DNA of 64,000 nucleotides from DASPMP01 sp035626995 (GTDB lineage: Bacteria; Gemmatimonadota; Gemmatimonadetes; Gemmatimonadales; Gemmatimonadaceae): the NCBI GenBank assembly GCA_035626995.1, contig DASPMP010000236.1:1-64000 (forward strand), read 5' to 3'. Under the pieces are notes generated by a model that saw only the letters and a program-made list of their open reading frames with translations, ran no database searches and was not told the origin of the DNA. Each line of letters opens with the position of its first letter. Position 1 is the stretch's first letter. A program made the translations under genes and the position numbers. This document shows, one piece after another, positions 42,901 to 50,354 of this stretch.

Positions 42901-43748
42901 GACTGGCAGACATCGAGTCCGGCGAGCTCGCGAGCCTCGTGCAACGGTTCCTGGCCAGCGATCACGACGACGAGGATTTCGAGATGCCGCACGGCGAGCA
43001 GCAGTGGCGCGGCCGGCTGACACGGCTGTCTCGCGGTGGCGCCGTGGTCACGCTCGACGACGTCTCCGAAATCGCGCGCGCCGAGCGCGTGCTGGCGTGG
43101 GGAGAGATGGCGCGCCAGGTGGCACACGAGATCAAGAATCCGCTGACGCCCATCCGGTTGGGGGTACAGCATCTTCGGCGCGCGCGCGCGGATGCGCGCG
43201 TGGACTTCGACCGCGTCCTCGAGCAGAACGTCGAACGCATCCTCACCGAGATCGACCGCCTCGACGAGATCGCGCGCGCCTTCAGTCGGTATGGGCAGCC
43301 GCCGGAGCAGCGTGCCAATGCGGAGCCGACCGACGTCGCCGCGGTGGTCCGGGACGTCGTGGGGCTGGAGACGATGGGCGAGGACCAGATTCGCTGGAAC
43401 CTGAGTGGAGACGACGTGCCGGTGCGCGCGATGGCCCGACAGCAGGAGCTGCGCGAGGTGCTCCTCAATGTGTTCGAGAACGCGCGTCTCGCGCGCGCGT
43501 CGGAAGTGCAGACGTCGCTCGTGACGACCGATGGTCAGGTGCGGATCATCGTGCGCGACAACGGCCACGGAATTCCGCGCGCGGTGCTCTCCCGGATCTT
43601 CGAGCCACATTTTTCCACAAGGACGAGCGGCTCCGGACTTGGGCTTGCCATTAGCCGCCGGATGATCGAGAGCTGGGGTGGCACCATCGACCTGGCGAGC
43701 GAGGACGGGAAGGGAACGTCGGTGACCATTCGCCTCACCGCGGTGTGA
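39924..43748 (+). CDS. Very large multi-sensor histidine kinase (NtrY-like)
   Basis: 1274 residues from GTG 39924. Order: membrane helix near 13-29; a first extracytoplasmic region (about 35-210); a block of about eight helices (about 215-460); a second extracytoplasmic region (about 465-670); two helices (LIVLLNLGIVGLLWL, FALFAFFMVPAIAFAIW); a third extracytoplasmic stretch; a further helix (LGILVLFATAIGALAALWL); HAMP; a PAS-like domain (VASGVIAVDDHGFVTLANPR); HisKA with H-box VAHEIKNPLTPI, phospho-acceptor His1068; and a HATPase domain with DNGHGIP and GSGLGLAIS. The H-box and order are NtrY/NtrB-like. Coding frame with a hydrophobic helix continues upstream to 39789 without any ATG, GTG or TTG, so the real N-terminus may be longer. 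No response regulator is adjacent. Confidence 0.88.
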   Translation: MRALDAGLRRWAAACVVALGLALLFGAVMQARLARLQANWPAESARLHAAAVAELERETGRTMTRLRSQAAAALQAPATRAEAFAHLAPLAGDPVRGTAMVLFEADSVIAWSGRPRLSLDSLTDTVGLAESPFYLTLYATARQGTRRAVASALLHARPPANTMARAIDATVAERASVAGFAIAPVPEAPTGWRLVRVDGQPLFGVAPHLHTQGEVRLGLLERARLLVGILLTTALACFIVAAWRVHRALRWRSALMLVGIACVASLPLNAFSNYSRLFDPSLYFTPLGRALTANAAALALTSAMVLLTLLTGLRRQARVADRRIAVGIVLLVAGLGPFLLRDLARGIQIPPYGVSASLWLIWEVPLFLAAVSVILAGAAAGSAALGSSRGLPPLVAPLLAVLAATIAPVVWEAPAGWPWWYTFLWIAAIGSLAISRRSTAIIVSAATVASLGATTLVWGSTTRARVRLAEQDVAILGAGDAYARVLAGRLSDRLDDVAVATRHDLLEAYAMSELGAAGYPAWLAVWRGPAAPAATLATASFDVGMDSVRALVVRAAMERAPQSADVPGNPGLNHAIAVPTDSSVATIVVAPRSLLIPPDPYARLLGIEPPPAADPPYTVQMVPAPGATATRPTWRREGNELHGDWNATSGSGVARVHAEVELRPLFPLIQRGTLIVLLNLGIVGLLWLTSVLADGIAMRWISVRRRRWARSYRTRLSFALFAFFMVPAIAFAIWSYQQLSSDASRARQLLVRETLRSVNPDTAVNRWLPEESRRLESPLFLYDGGELVAANDSLLNDLAPIGRLLDPSIALALTIHGEVSAHRVEPVGTAQTLFGYRSADLLPGAGPEVIAAPARVDDETLGRRARDLGILVLFATAIGALAALWLSGIAARQLARPIGSLRRAALALAGGEREPSLEGRPTTEFLPVFAAFRRMVSDLNASRSALEEATRRTALVLRNVASGVIAVDDHGFVTLANPRADALLGAQLPPGTRLADIESGELASLVQRFLASDHDDEDFEMPHGEQQWRGRLTRLSRGGAVVTLDDVSEIARAERVLAWGEMARQVAHEIKNPLTPIRLGVQHLRRARADARVDFDRVLEQNVERILTEIDRLDEIARAFSRYGQPPEQRANAEPTDVAAVVRDVVGLETMGEDQIRWNLSGDDVPVRAMARQQELREVLLNVFENARLARASEVQTSLVTTDGQVRIIVRDNGHGIPRAVLSRIFEPHFSTRTSGSGLGLAISRRMIESWGGTIDLASEDGKGTSVTIRLTAV

Positions 43749-43767
43749 CGCGGTGCGGCGAACGCTG

Positions 43768-45177
43768 TCACTCCGATTCGGTCAGCGAGCCCTGCGACGT
43801 CGCACCCTCGATGCCGTACATGCGCACCGTCTTGATGTTCACGAATTCTCGCATGCCGATGTCAGCGAGCTCGCGGCCATAGCCCGAGGCCTTCACGCCG
43901 CCGAAGGGAAAGCGGGGATCCGACGCGACCATCGCATTCACGAACACGCTCCCCGCCTCGAGATGACGTGCGAAGAATCCCGCTTCGTCGCGATCTGTCG
44001 TCCACACCGAACTGCCAAGACCGAAGCGCGTGTCGTTTGCAATGCGCACGGCATCGTCGGCATCCCTGGCCCGGAACAGCGACGCCACAGGACCGAACGT
44101 TTCGTCATCAGACGCTGGCGCCCCCTTCGCAATGTTCGTGAGCACCGTGGGCTGGAAGTAGAAGCCCGGTCGCTCGATCGCCCGTCCCCCCGTGAGGATC
44201 GTGGCGCCGCGCGCGACGCTTTCATCGACCTGCTTCGCGAGATCATTGACGAGTTGACGGGACGCGAGGGGGCCGACATCCGTTGCCGCGTCCATGGGAT
44301 CGCCGACCCTCAGTGCGGCCATCGCCTTCACGAAGCGCACTTCGAATTCCTGCGCGATCCGCTCGTGAATGATGAATCGCTTCGCGGCAATGCATGACTG
44401 TCCGTTGTTGATCGTCCGCGCACGCACCGCCGTCGCAACGGCTTTCTCGAGGTCCGCGCTGGGCATCACGACGAACGGATCACTGCCGCCAAGCTCCAGC
44501 ACGGACTTCTTGAGATGCTTTCCGGCTTGCTGCGCGACCTGTGCACCCGCGCCCTCGCTCCCCGTCAACGTGACGGCCGCGACGCGATCGTCCGCGATGA
44601 TCCCGCCGACCGCGTCAGACCCCACCAGCAGCGTCTGGAACACCCCCTCAGGTGCGCCCGCGTCGCGAAAGAGCTGTTCGAGCGCCAGCGCGCACTGCGG
44701 GACATTCGATGCGTGCTTGAGCAACCCTACATTGCCGGCGACGAGCGCCGGGGCCGCGAAGCGGATCACCTGCCAGAAGGGGAAGTTCCAGGGCATGACG
44801 GCGAGCACGGCGCCAACCGGGTGGTGTGCGACGTAGCCTTGTTCTTCGCCGGACAGTACGACGCGATCCGCCAGAATTTCCGCGCCATGTTCCGCGTAGT
44901 AGCGGCATCCCAGTGCGCACTTCGCCGCCTCTTCTTCGGCCGCGCGAAGCAGCTTTCCCATCTCGAGGGTCATCAGCCGGCCATACGCTGTCCGGCGATC
45001 GTCGAGCAGCGCTCCTGCGCGCGCCACAATCCGGGCACGTTCGTGGACAGGCATCCGACTCCACGACGCGAAGGCACGCTGCGCGAGGTCCAGGCGTCGC
45101 TCGACTTCCGCCGCATCGTGCGCGTCGAACGACGCGACCGTTTCGCCAGTTGCAGGGTTGACCGTCGCTATCGCCAC
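43768..45177 (-). CDS. gabD: NAD(P)-dependent succinate-semialdehyde dehydrogenase
   Basis: About 469 residues from GTG 45177, with AGGAGA 7 nt upstream; the open frame to 45261 overlaps the kinase gene and is rejected. It oxidises succinate semialdehyde to succinate in GABA breakdown. VNPATGETVASFDAHD at the start, the catalytic Glu in LELGGSDPFVV and the catalytic Cys in NNGQSCIAAKRFI are the pattern of the GabD1-type subgroup, as is the C-terminal FGGVKASGYGRELADIGMREFVN. No GABA transaminase is nearby. Substrate preference is inferred from subgroup motifs alone. Confidence 0.88.
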   Translation of the reverse strand: MAIATVNPATGETVASFDAHDAAEVERRLDLAQRAFASWSRMPVHERARIVARAGALLDDRRTAYGRLMTLEMGKLLRAAEEEAAKCALGCRYYAEHGAEILADRVVLSGEEQGYVAHHPVGAVLAVMPWNFPFWQVIRFAAPALVAGNVGLLKHASNVPQCALALEQLFRDAGAPEGVFQTLLVGSDAVGGIIADDRVAAVTLTGSEGAGAQVAQQAGKHLKKSVLELGGSDPFVVMPSADLEKAVATAVRARTINNGQSCIAAKRFIIHERIAQEFEVRFVKAMAALRVGDPMDAATDVGPLASRQLVNDLAKQVDESVARGATILTGGRAIERPGFYFQPTVLTNIAKGAPASDDETFGPVASLFRARDADDAVRIANDTRFGLGSSVWTTDRDEAGFFARHLEAGSVFVNAMVASDPRFPFGGVKASGYGRELADIGMREFVNIKTVRMYGIEGATSQGSLTESE

Positions 45178-45212
45178 TCGGCTCTCCTGGTTCGGATGAC
45201 GCGAGCCGAAAG

Positions 45213-46991
45213 TTACGTCTCTATGGCGTCGTATTCCCCGGAGAAGAAGCGCTTCCACCACGGCACGCTGTTGTCACGGTCCAGGACGGCGCGGACCGCC
45301 TCTCGCCACGCCGCCTGCATCTCCGCAGCATCCGCGAATCGTCCGCCCGCGTCCGCGGCCATCGCGCGCGTCAACCATGCGCCGATCTCGGGATCGACGC
45401 GCGAGACATCCAGCTGACCGGTGAGCACACGCGACAGGATCACCTTCGGGTCGGATTCGCCGAAGGGTGGAATTCCCGTGAGCGCGAAATACAGGATGCC
45501 GGCGAGCGAGTACGTGTCCGTCGCTGCGTCCTGCGTTTCGCCGAGGAGCTGCTCGGGCGCGGCGAACGCTGGCGTGCCGGACGTGCCGGCGGTTTCTTCG
45601 CCCGCGATATTCGCGATGCCAAAGTCCGCGATTCGCCAGCGACGATACCGGTCGATCAGCACGTTCTCCGGTTTGAGGTCGCGGTGAATGACGCCGATTG
45701 CGTGCGCGGCAATGAGGGCATCCAGGACGGCGTCAACCTGTGGCGCAACTTCGCCCAGGGGCCGAGGCCCGGAGTGCTTCACCAGGTCAGAAACGGAGCC
45801 GTTCTCGGCGAGCTCCATGGTGTACCAGGTGACATTCCCGCGATTGTCGAAATCGTAAATCGGCACGATCGCCGGGTGCGCGAGTTGTGCGGTGAGTTGC
45901 GCTTCCCGGCGGAACCGTGCGACGGTGCGCTCGTCACGCGCCACGTGCGGATGCAGGAGCTTGAGGGCGACCTCCCGGCCGAGTGAGAGATCGCGAACAC
46001 GCCATACGGAGCCAAAAGAACCGGTCCCGAGTTTGGCGATGACGTCATAGTCGTCGCCCGCCGCCCACCGCAGCCGCACCTCCTCGGTATCGTGGGTGCC
46101 GGAGATGAAGATCTCTCCCGTGGTCAGCACGTTGCCGCGACCGCCCATCACGCGATCGGCCGCCCGGAGCATCGCGGCCACCGACGGAAAGCGTGCTTCG
46201 GGGTCGCCGGAGAGTGCGCGATCGAGGACCGCTGCAAGCATCCGCGGGCAGTCGGGGCGCAGCAGAAGTATGGGCGGTACGTCGCTTGGCGGCGGCGCTT
46301 CACCGGTGAGCGCCGTGAAGCAGAGCGCTGCGAGCTGCCATTGGTCGCTCGCGGGTGTCGGCCTCCATGCTCCGACAATATCGATGGGACGCGGTGCCCA
46401 TTGCGGGAAGGGCGACAATCCCTCGGGAATGTCAGCGAGCGGCACGGCCCATTGCCAACCAAGCAGCCAGATGCGGCCCATCGGCATCGCCCACACGGTT
46501 TCCGTGGAAATGCTGCCGTGGACCTGACCTGCATCGTGCAGGTAGCTCAACGCCGAGCCGACGTCGCGGAGAAGCCGCATCATGCCGGGCACGTCGTATG
46601 TTCCGGCGCGGGCGATGCGGGAACCAATGGTTTCGCCGGCAATCCAGCGACGCAGGTAGCCGGGTCCGCGACGCGCGTCGCCGTACAGCGCCCAGTAGTG
46701 ATACGTCGTGGGCACCGCCGGATGATTCCGGTGCGCCAACTGGCGCGCTTCCGATTCCAGCCAGCCGGCATGACGCGCATCCGGCGCGCTCACCAGCGAC
46801 AACGAGCGACCCAGTGCATCGACCAGTTCCTGGTAGTGGCGATGCTCGAAGAACACCCCTTCCGCGCCCCATGACCACGCAGGGGGCAGGCTCCAGTCCG
46901 CAAGATGCGGCGGGAGTACGGTCGTGCGGATGTAGGGCGAGTTGGACGAGCCGGGCGCCTCGCCCGGACCAGTGATTCGATCTGGACTCAT
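45213..46991 (-). CDS. Tandem pseudokinase - Ser/Thr protein kinase
   Basis: Protein of 592 residues with two kinase folds in a row. Residues about 25-290 form a degenerate kinase: the catalytic loop reads GQVHGSISTETVW (no HRD), the DFG position reads LLGWQWA, yet C-lobe features remain (SDQWQLAALCFTALTGEAPP). The second kinase (about 315-575) is intact: Gly loop LGTGSFGSVW, Lys in EVALKLL, HRDLKPEN with HRD at 436-438, ADFG, and TSGTPAFAAPEQ in the activation segment. Thus it has a JAK-like layout of pseudokinase before kinase. There is no membrane helix, so it should be cytoplasmic. It ends in VPWWKRFFSGEYDAIET. A small gene of unknown function (47011-47325) lies upstream on the same strand, 19 nt away. 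Confidence 0.9.
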   Translation of the reverse strand: MSPDRITGPGEAPGSSNSPYIRTTVLPPHLADWSLPPAWSWGAEGVFFEHRHYQELVDALGRSLSLVSAPDARHAGWLESEARQLAHRNHPAVPTTYHYWALYGDARRGPGYLRRWIAGETIGSRIARAGTYDVPGMMRLLRDVGSALSYLHDAGQVHGSISTETVWAMPMGRIWLLGWQWAVPLADIPEGLSPFPQWAPRPIDIVGAWRPTPASDQWQLAALCFTALTGEAPPPSDVPPILLLRPDCPRMLAAVLDRALSGDPEARFPSVAAMLRAADRVMGGRGNVLTTGEIFISGTHDTEEVRLRWAAGDDYDVIAKLGTGSFGSVWRVRDLSLGREVALKLLHPHVARDERTVARFRREAQLTAQLAHPAIVPIYDFDNRGNVTWYTMELAENGSVSDLVKHSGPRPLGEVAPQVDAVLDALIAAHAIGVIHRDLKPENVLIDRYRRWRIADFGIANIAGEETAGTSGTPAFAAPEQLLGETQDAATDTYSLAGILYFALTGIPPFGESDPKVILSRVLTGQLDVSRVDPEIGAWLTRAMAADAGGRFADAAEMQAAWREAVRAVLDRDNSVPWWKRFFSGEYDAIET

Positions 46992-47010
46992 TAGTCGCTG
47001 CGTCCGGAGA

Positions 47011-47325
47011 CTACATCCGGGACTCGGACAGGATTTCCTGGGCGGCGCTCGACAACTCGTGGAGCACGGCGACGTCCGGAAGCACCGTCACCTCAACCAG
47101 TCTCACCTGCAGCGGCATGCCGTCGCGCCGCTTCTCGGACGCCTTCGACGGGACGTGCAGCGTCACCGCGACCACGCGCCACATGGTACTTGGCCGACTC
47201 ATCCGGCCTTCGCGATCGTACGTATCCAGCTGCAACACCTCTCCACGAGCCGGCACACAGGTACTTTCGCACTCGGCGAGTACCTGTTCATTTCGGTCGT
47301 GACGGACGATTCGCAGCGTGAACAT
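47011..47325 (-). CDS. Small protein of unknown function upstream of the kinase
   Basis: Protein of 104 residues. Mixed beta strands (MFTLRIVRHDRNEQVLAECE, GEVLQLDTYD, WRVVAVTLHVP, LQVRLVEVTVLPDVAVL) followed by a C-terminal helix (HELSSAAQEILSESRM). The repeated pattern of short strands suggests a small beta-barrel, and codon use is like that of its neighbours. No family recognised. It ends 19 nt before the tandem kinase and is probably in the same transcript. There is no ribosome-binding site; TAGCTT at 47336-47341 may be a -10 box 10 nt from the start. Confidence 0.6.
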   Translation of the reverse strand: MFTLRIVRHDRNEQVLAECESTCVPARGEVLQLDTYDREGRMSRPSTMWRVVAVTLHVPSKASEKRRDGMPLQVRLVEVTVLPDVAVLHELSSAAQEILSESRM

Positions 47326-47448
47326 GTGAGACGCAAAGCTATGTGTACGAAGGACGTGGGACTAGAGCAGCGTTCGCTGAAACTCAGACGTACAGATGGC
47401 GTAAAGAAGGAAGACAGTTCATCATAGCCAGACCCATCGGAGGTGCCC

Positions 47449-47751
47449 GTGTCCTTCATAGCAACCCTGTTGTCGATCGCGATCTCGCTTGGCCTCTCGA
47501 CGTTCGGCTATGCGGTGGCGCGCAGGTACACCCGCGACCGGCTCAAGTACGTGGACGCGGTGCAGACCATGAAGGCGCCGATCATCGCGGGCGTCGTGGC
47601 CTGGGCGATCCTCATGCCGATCACCCTCCTGCCATTCATCAGCGCGGTCGTCGGGCTCGGCACCGCGATCGTGTTCGGCCTCAGCGTGGGGCTGGGCGTT
47701 CGCGCCGGCGCCAACGACATCAAGATGGGTCGGCTGTCCGGCGGTTTCTGA
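47449..47751 (+). CDS. Small two- or three-helix membrane protein
   Basis: About 100 residues. I chose GTG 47449 because GGAGG ends 5 nt upstream; GTG 47443 would overlap that site. Hydrophobic helices: FIATLLSIAISLGLSTFGYA, then APIIAGVVAWAILMPITLLPFI and AVVGLGTAIVFGLSVGLGV, separated by a basic loop (ARRYTRDRLKY). No family recognised. It stands alone between the divergent 104-residue gene and the convergent comM gene. Confidence 0.6.
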   Translation: MSFIATLLSIAISLGLSTFGYAVARRYTRDRLKYVDAVQTMKAPIIAGVVAWAILMPITLLPFISAVVGLGTAIVFGLSVGLGVRAGANDIKMGRLSGGF

Positions 47752-47775
47752 ACGCAGTCTCATCGGCGGCGCGCG

Positions 47776-49308
47776 TCACGCAGTAGCGGCGATTCGCTGG
47801 GGCGCCAATCGGGTCGGTCGGTACTGCAATGCCTCCCCGACGTGGTCCTCGGAGATCCGGTCGGTGGCCGACAGGTCCGCGATGGTGCGCGCGACCTTGA
47901 TGACACGATGATACGCACGCGCCGATAGTCCGAGTGATTCTGCGGCCGAGGTCAGGAGCTCGCGCGCGGCGGAATCGCAGTGTCGGAGCAGGAGCCGGCC
48001 ATTCGCCTGCGCATTGCACGCGGCTCGCTCCGCGCCTGTCCGACGCAGCTGAACCTGGCGGGCGCGCGCCACCCGCTCCCGAACCACCTCCGACGATTCC
48101 GCGGCTGTACCCGCGCCCAGTTGCCGCAGTCCCACGGGCAGGAGAGTGAGGTGCAGGTCGATCCGGTCCAGCAGTGGACCGGACAGCCGGCCGCGGTACC
48201 GATGGACATCAGCTTCCGTGCAGATGCACGTCCGTCCAACATTGCCATAGTGGCCGCAGGGACACGGATTCATCGCAGCGACCAGCATGAACCGGGCGGG
48301 GTAGACCACCGCCGACGATGCCCGCGCGATGGTCACTCGGCCATCTTCCATCGGCTGACGCAACGCCTCGAGCGTGTTGCGCGGGAATTCCAGCAGCTCA
48401 TCGAGGAACAGCACGCCATGGTGCGCGAGACTGACCTCACCGGGCCGAGGGGAGCTGCCGCCGCCAATCAGTCCGGCAGTCGACACCGAGTGATGCGGGG
48501 CGCGAAACGGACGCCCCTGCGTCGTCCATTTTCCCTCACTCAGCAGCCCAGCCACCGATTGAATGGCGGTGACTTCCAGCGCTTCCTCTTCCGCGAGCGC
48601 GGGGAGAATCGAGGGCAAGCGCCGCGCGAGCATCGTCTTGCCGGCGCCCGGGGGACCGATGAGCAGGCAATTGTGCCCGCCGGCGGCGGCGATCTCGAGC
48701 GCGCGCTTCGCGCTCTCCTGGCCGACGACTTCCGAGAAATCAGCGTCCGATTCACGTGGGCGGGCAGCAGCGGCGGGCGCCGCACGCGGCAGCCGACTAC
48801 TCGTCAGCCAGGCGACGAGCTCCGAGATCGTCGCTGGTGCACACAGATCGAGCTCGCGCACGAGTGACGCTTCGGAAACGTTCGCCTGCGGCAGGATGAG
48901 CGTCGGCGAATCCGCTTCACGCGCAAGACGGCGCGCGACGGAGAGCACTCCGCGGACGGGACGCACGCTGCCGTCGAGGCCCAGCTCTCCAAGAAAGACG
49001 CAGTTCCGTGTGCGCTCTTCCTCGATCACGCCGAAGGCGACGAGGACGGCAATGGCGATGGGGAGGTCGAACGCGGTCCCTGTCTTCGCGACATCGGCGG
49101 GAGCCAGGTTACAAGTGATGCGTCGCGGCGGCAGGTCGATGCCTGCATTCGCGAGCGCCGCGGATACCCGTTCGCGGCTTTCCTTGACGGAACTCGCCGC
49201 CATCCCGACGATGGCCCAGTGCGGCAGGCCGCGGGTGCAGTCGACTTCGACGGTGACGTCGAACGCCTCGACGCCAAGTACGGCGGCAGATCTGATGGCT
49301 GCAAGCAT
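47776..49308 (-). CDS. ComM/YifB-like Mg-chelatase-related AAA+ ATPase
   Basis: About 510 residues from ATG 49308; a GTG at 49326 adds six residues. N-terminal ChlI domain (LGVEAFDVTVEVDCTRGLPH, GLPHWAIVGMAASSVKESRER), then the AAA+ core with Walker A LIGPPGAGKTMLARR, Walker B VLFLDELLEF, and a sensor region AAMNPCPCGHYG with a cysteine pair. The C-terminal part ends in LSARAYHRVIKVARTIADL. ComM is a hexameric helicase that promotes branch migration of incoming DNA during natural transformation. No other competence gene is in the window. Confidence 0.93.
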   Translation of the reverse strand: MLAAIRSAAVLGVEAFDVTVEVDCTRGLPHWAIVGMAASSVKESRERVSAALANAGIDLPPRRITCNLAPADVAKTGTAFDLPIAIAVLVAFGVIEEERTRNCVFLGELGLDGSVRPVRGVLSVARRLAREADSPTLILPQANVSEASLVRELDLCAPATISELVAWLTSSRLPRAAPAAAARPRESDADFSEVVGQESAKRALEIAAAGGHNCLLIGPPGAGKTMLARRLPSILPALAEEEALEVTAIQSVAGLLSEGKWTTQGRPFRAPHHSVSTAGLIGGGSSPRPGEVSLAHHGVLFLDELLEFPRNTLEALRQPMEDGRVTIARASSAVVYPARFMLVAAMNPCPCGHYGNVGRTCICTEADVHRYRGRLSGPLLDRIDLHLTLLPVGLRQLGAGTAAESSEVVRERVARARQVQLRRTGAERAACNAQANGRLLLRHCDSAARELLTSAAESLGLSARAYHRVIKVARTIADLSATDRISEDHVGEALQYRPTRLAPQRIAATA

Positions 49309-49443
49309 GGAAGAACGCTGATACACGCCAGCCGAAGCGCGTCATCGTTCCAGCGCGACGCCGTCCTCATTGTCCCCGAATTATTTCGCTTATGGGCGCA
49401 TGAGAATGAATCGCGTCAGGGCTGTTTCGCGCTGATAATTGCG

Positions 49444-49640
49444 ATGTCTGCGAAAATATCACTGATGAAAAAAGAAGGCTTTCAATTACTGGAGGAACAG
49501 CTAACCCGTTCCGTGATCGGCGCCCTCTATGCTACCTGGCAGGTACCGATTTCGAGGTCGGCCTGGTTCTCGTGTATGGCATCGAGCCGCAGTTCAAGCG
49601 CCTTGTCCACACGCGGAATCGCAAGCAACGAGCGAATTGA
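49444..49640 (+). pseudogene. Remnant of a GxxExxY-family gene with internal deletion and frame change
   Basis: Two pieces of one family in different frames. From ATG 49444 (or 49465) the frame reads MKKEGFQLLEEQLTRSVIGA, like the family opening that ends in VIGA. After about 49527 the similarity stops. From 49530 another frame reads YLAGTDFEVGLVLVYG, then IEPQFKRLVHTRNRKQ, up to a stop at 49638-49640, which matches the family C-terminus (YLRATxxEVGLLLNFG type). About 70-80 middle residues, including the GxxExxY motif itself, are missing. The region 49380-49500 is clearly more AT-rich than its surroundings, in line with acquired DNA. The rest of the gap 49309-49736 holds nothing else recognisable. 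Confidence 0.6.
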
Positions 49641-49736
49641 TCCGCGGATTCTTCCGCCAGTATTCCGTGCTGAATCTGCGCGAAGCAGCCCAACCGCGAT
49701 ACTTCCACAGTCCAGCCTCGAAACTTCCCACAAGGC

Positions 49737-50252
49737 CTACCGTGGCCGGCCGAACACCTGGATCCAGTACGGCTCACCGCGTGATGATCGCGCCATCGCG
49801 GCGCCCATCTCCGTCAGCCCCTGGTCCAGGATATTCGCGCGATGGCCGCTGGAGCTCATCCACGAATTCACTGCAGCCTGGGCGCTGGACTGGTTCCAGG
49901 CCACGTTCTCGGCGGCCTGCATGTACACATAGCCCACCGCCTGCAGACGCGATTGCATCGTGGGATACTGCGCGCCGTTGATGGTGTGATCGCTGCGCTG
50001 CGCGGCGGCCATCTGCTCGGCGTGGATCCGGGCCGCTTCCATGAGCTTGGTGCTCGTGCGAAGCGCAGGCAGTCCATTCCGGCTGCGCGCGTCGTTGGTG
50101 AATCGCACGATGTCCGCCGCAATAGCCGCACGGTTCTCGTTGCCACCGCCAGTGCCAGGATTCGCCGTGCCGCCGGACGCGGGAAACGACACGGGCATTC
50201 CCGTACAACCGAGAACCCACAGGAAGCACAAAGCCGAGGTCGCGTGTCGCAT
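49737..50252 (-). CDS. CAP-domain (SCP/PR-1-like) lipoprotein
   Basis: About 171 residues from ATG 50252; the long open frame to 50777 overlaps larE and is rejected. Lipobox VLGC near Cys16, then a Gly/Asn/Pro linker. The CAP domain covers the rest: IVRFTNDARSRNGLPALRTS, KLMEAARIHAEQMA, the His of DHTINGAQYPTM, AENVAWNQSSAQAAVNSWMSSSGHRANIL with the typical W-x-x-S-x-GHR-x-N-I-L block, and PYWIQVFGRP. Bacterial CAP (YkwD-like) proteins are exported and their activity is mostly unknown. It is divergent from larE, and their starts lie about 100 nt apart. Confidence 0.85.
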   Translation of the reverse strand: MRHATSALCFLWVLGCTGMPVSFPASGGTANPGTGGGNENRAAIAADIVRFTNDARSRNGLPALRTSTKLMEAARIHAEQMAAAQRSDHTINGAQYPTMQSRLQAVGYVYMQAAENVAWNQSSAQAAVNSWMSSSGHRANILDQGLTEMGAAMARSSRGEPYWIQVFGRPR

Positions 50253-50342
50253 GCCCCGGCGTCGTGCAATGCGCGTACCGGGCAATGGCACCTGCGAGGA
50301 GACAAGCATGACTCGCTCGGTACCATCGTCGTGCTGAGTGGC

Positions 50343-50348
50343 TACGTT
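50343..50348 (+). promoter_or_regulatory. Candidate -10 box (TACGTT) for a leaderless start
   Basis: TACGTT ends exactly 6 nt before the larE ATG at 50355. No ribosome-binding site lies in between. It is one of five starts with this geometry. Confidence 0.45.
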
Positions 50349-50354
50349 TCCGTC

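Noticed and set aside
40742..43610. Long minus-strand frames opposite the histidine kinase
   Set aside because: Shadows of the GC-biased third codon position; no domain, start site or operon context.
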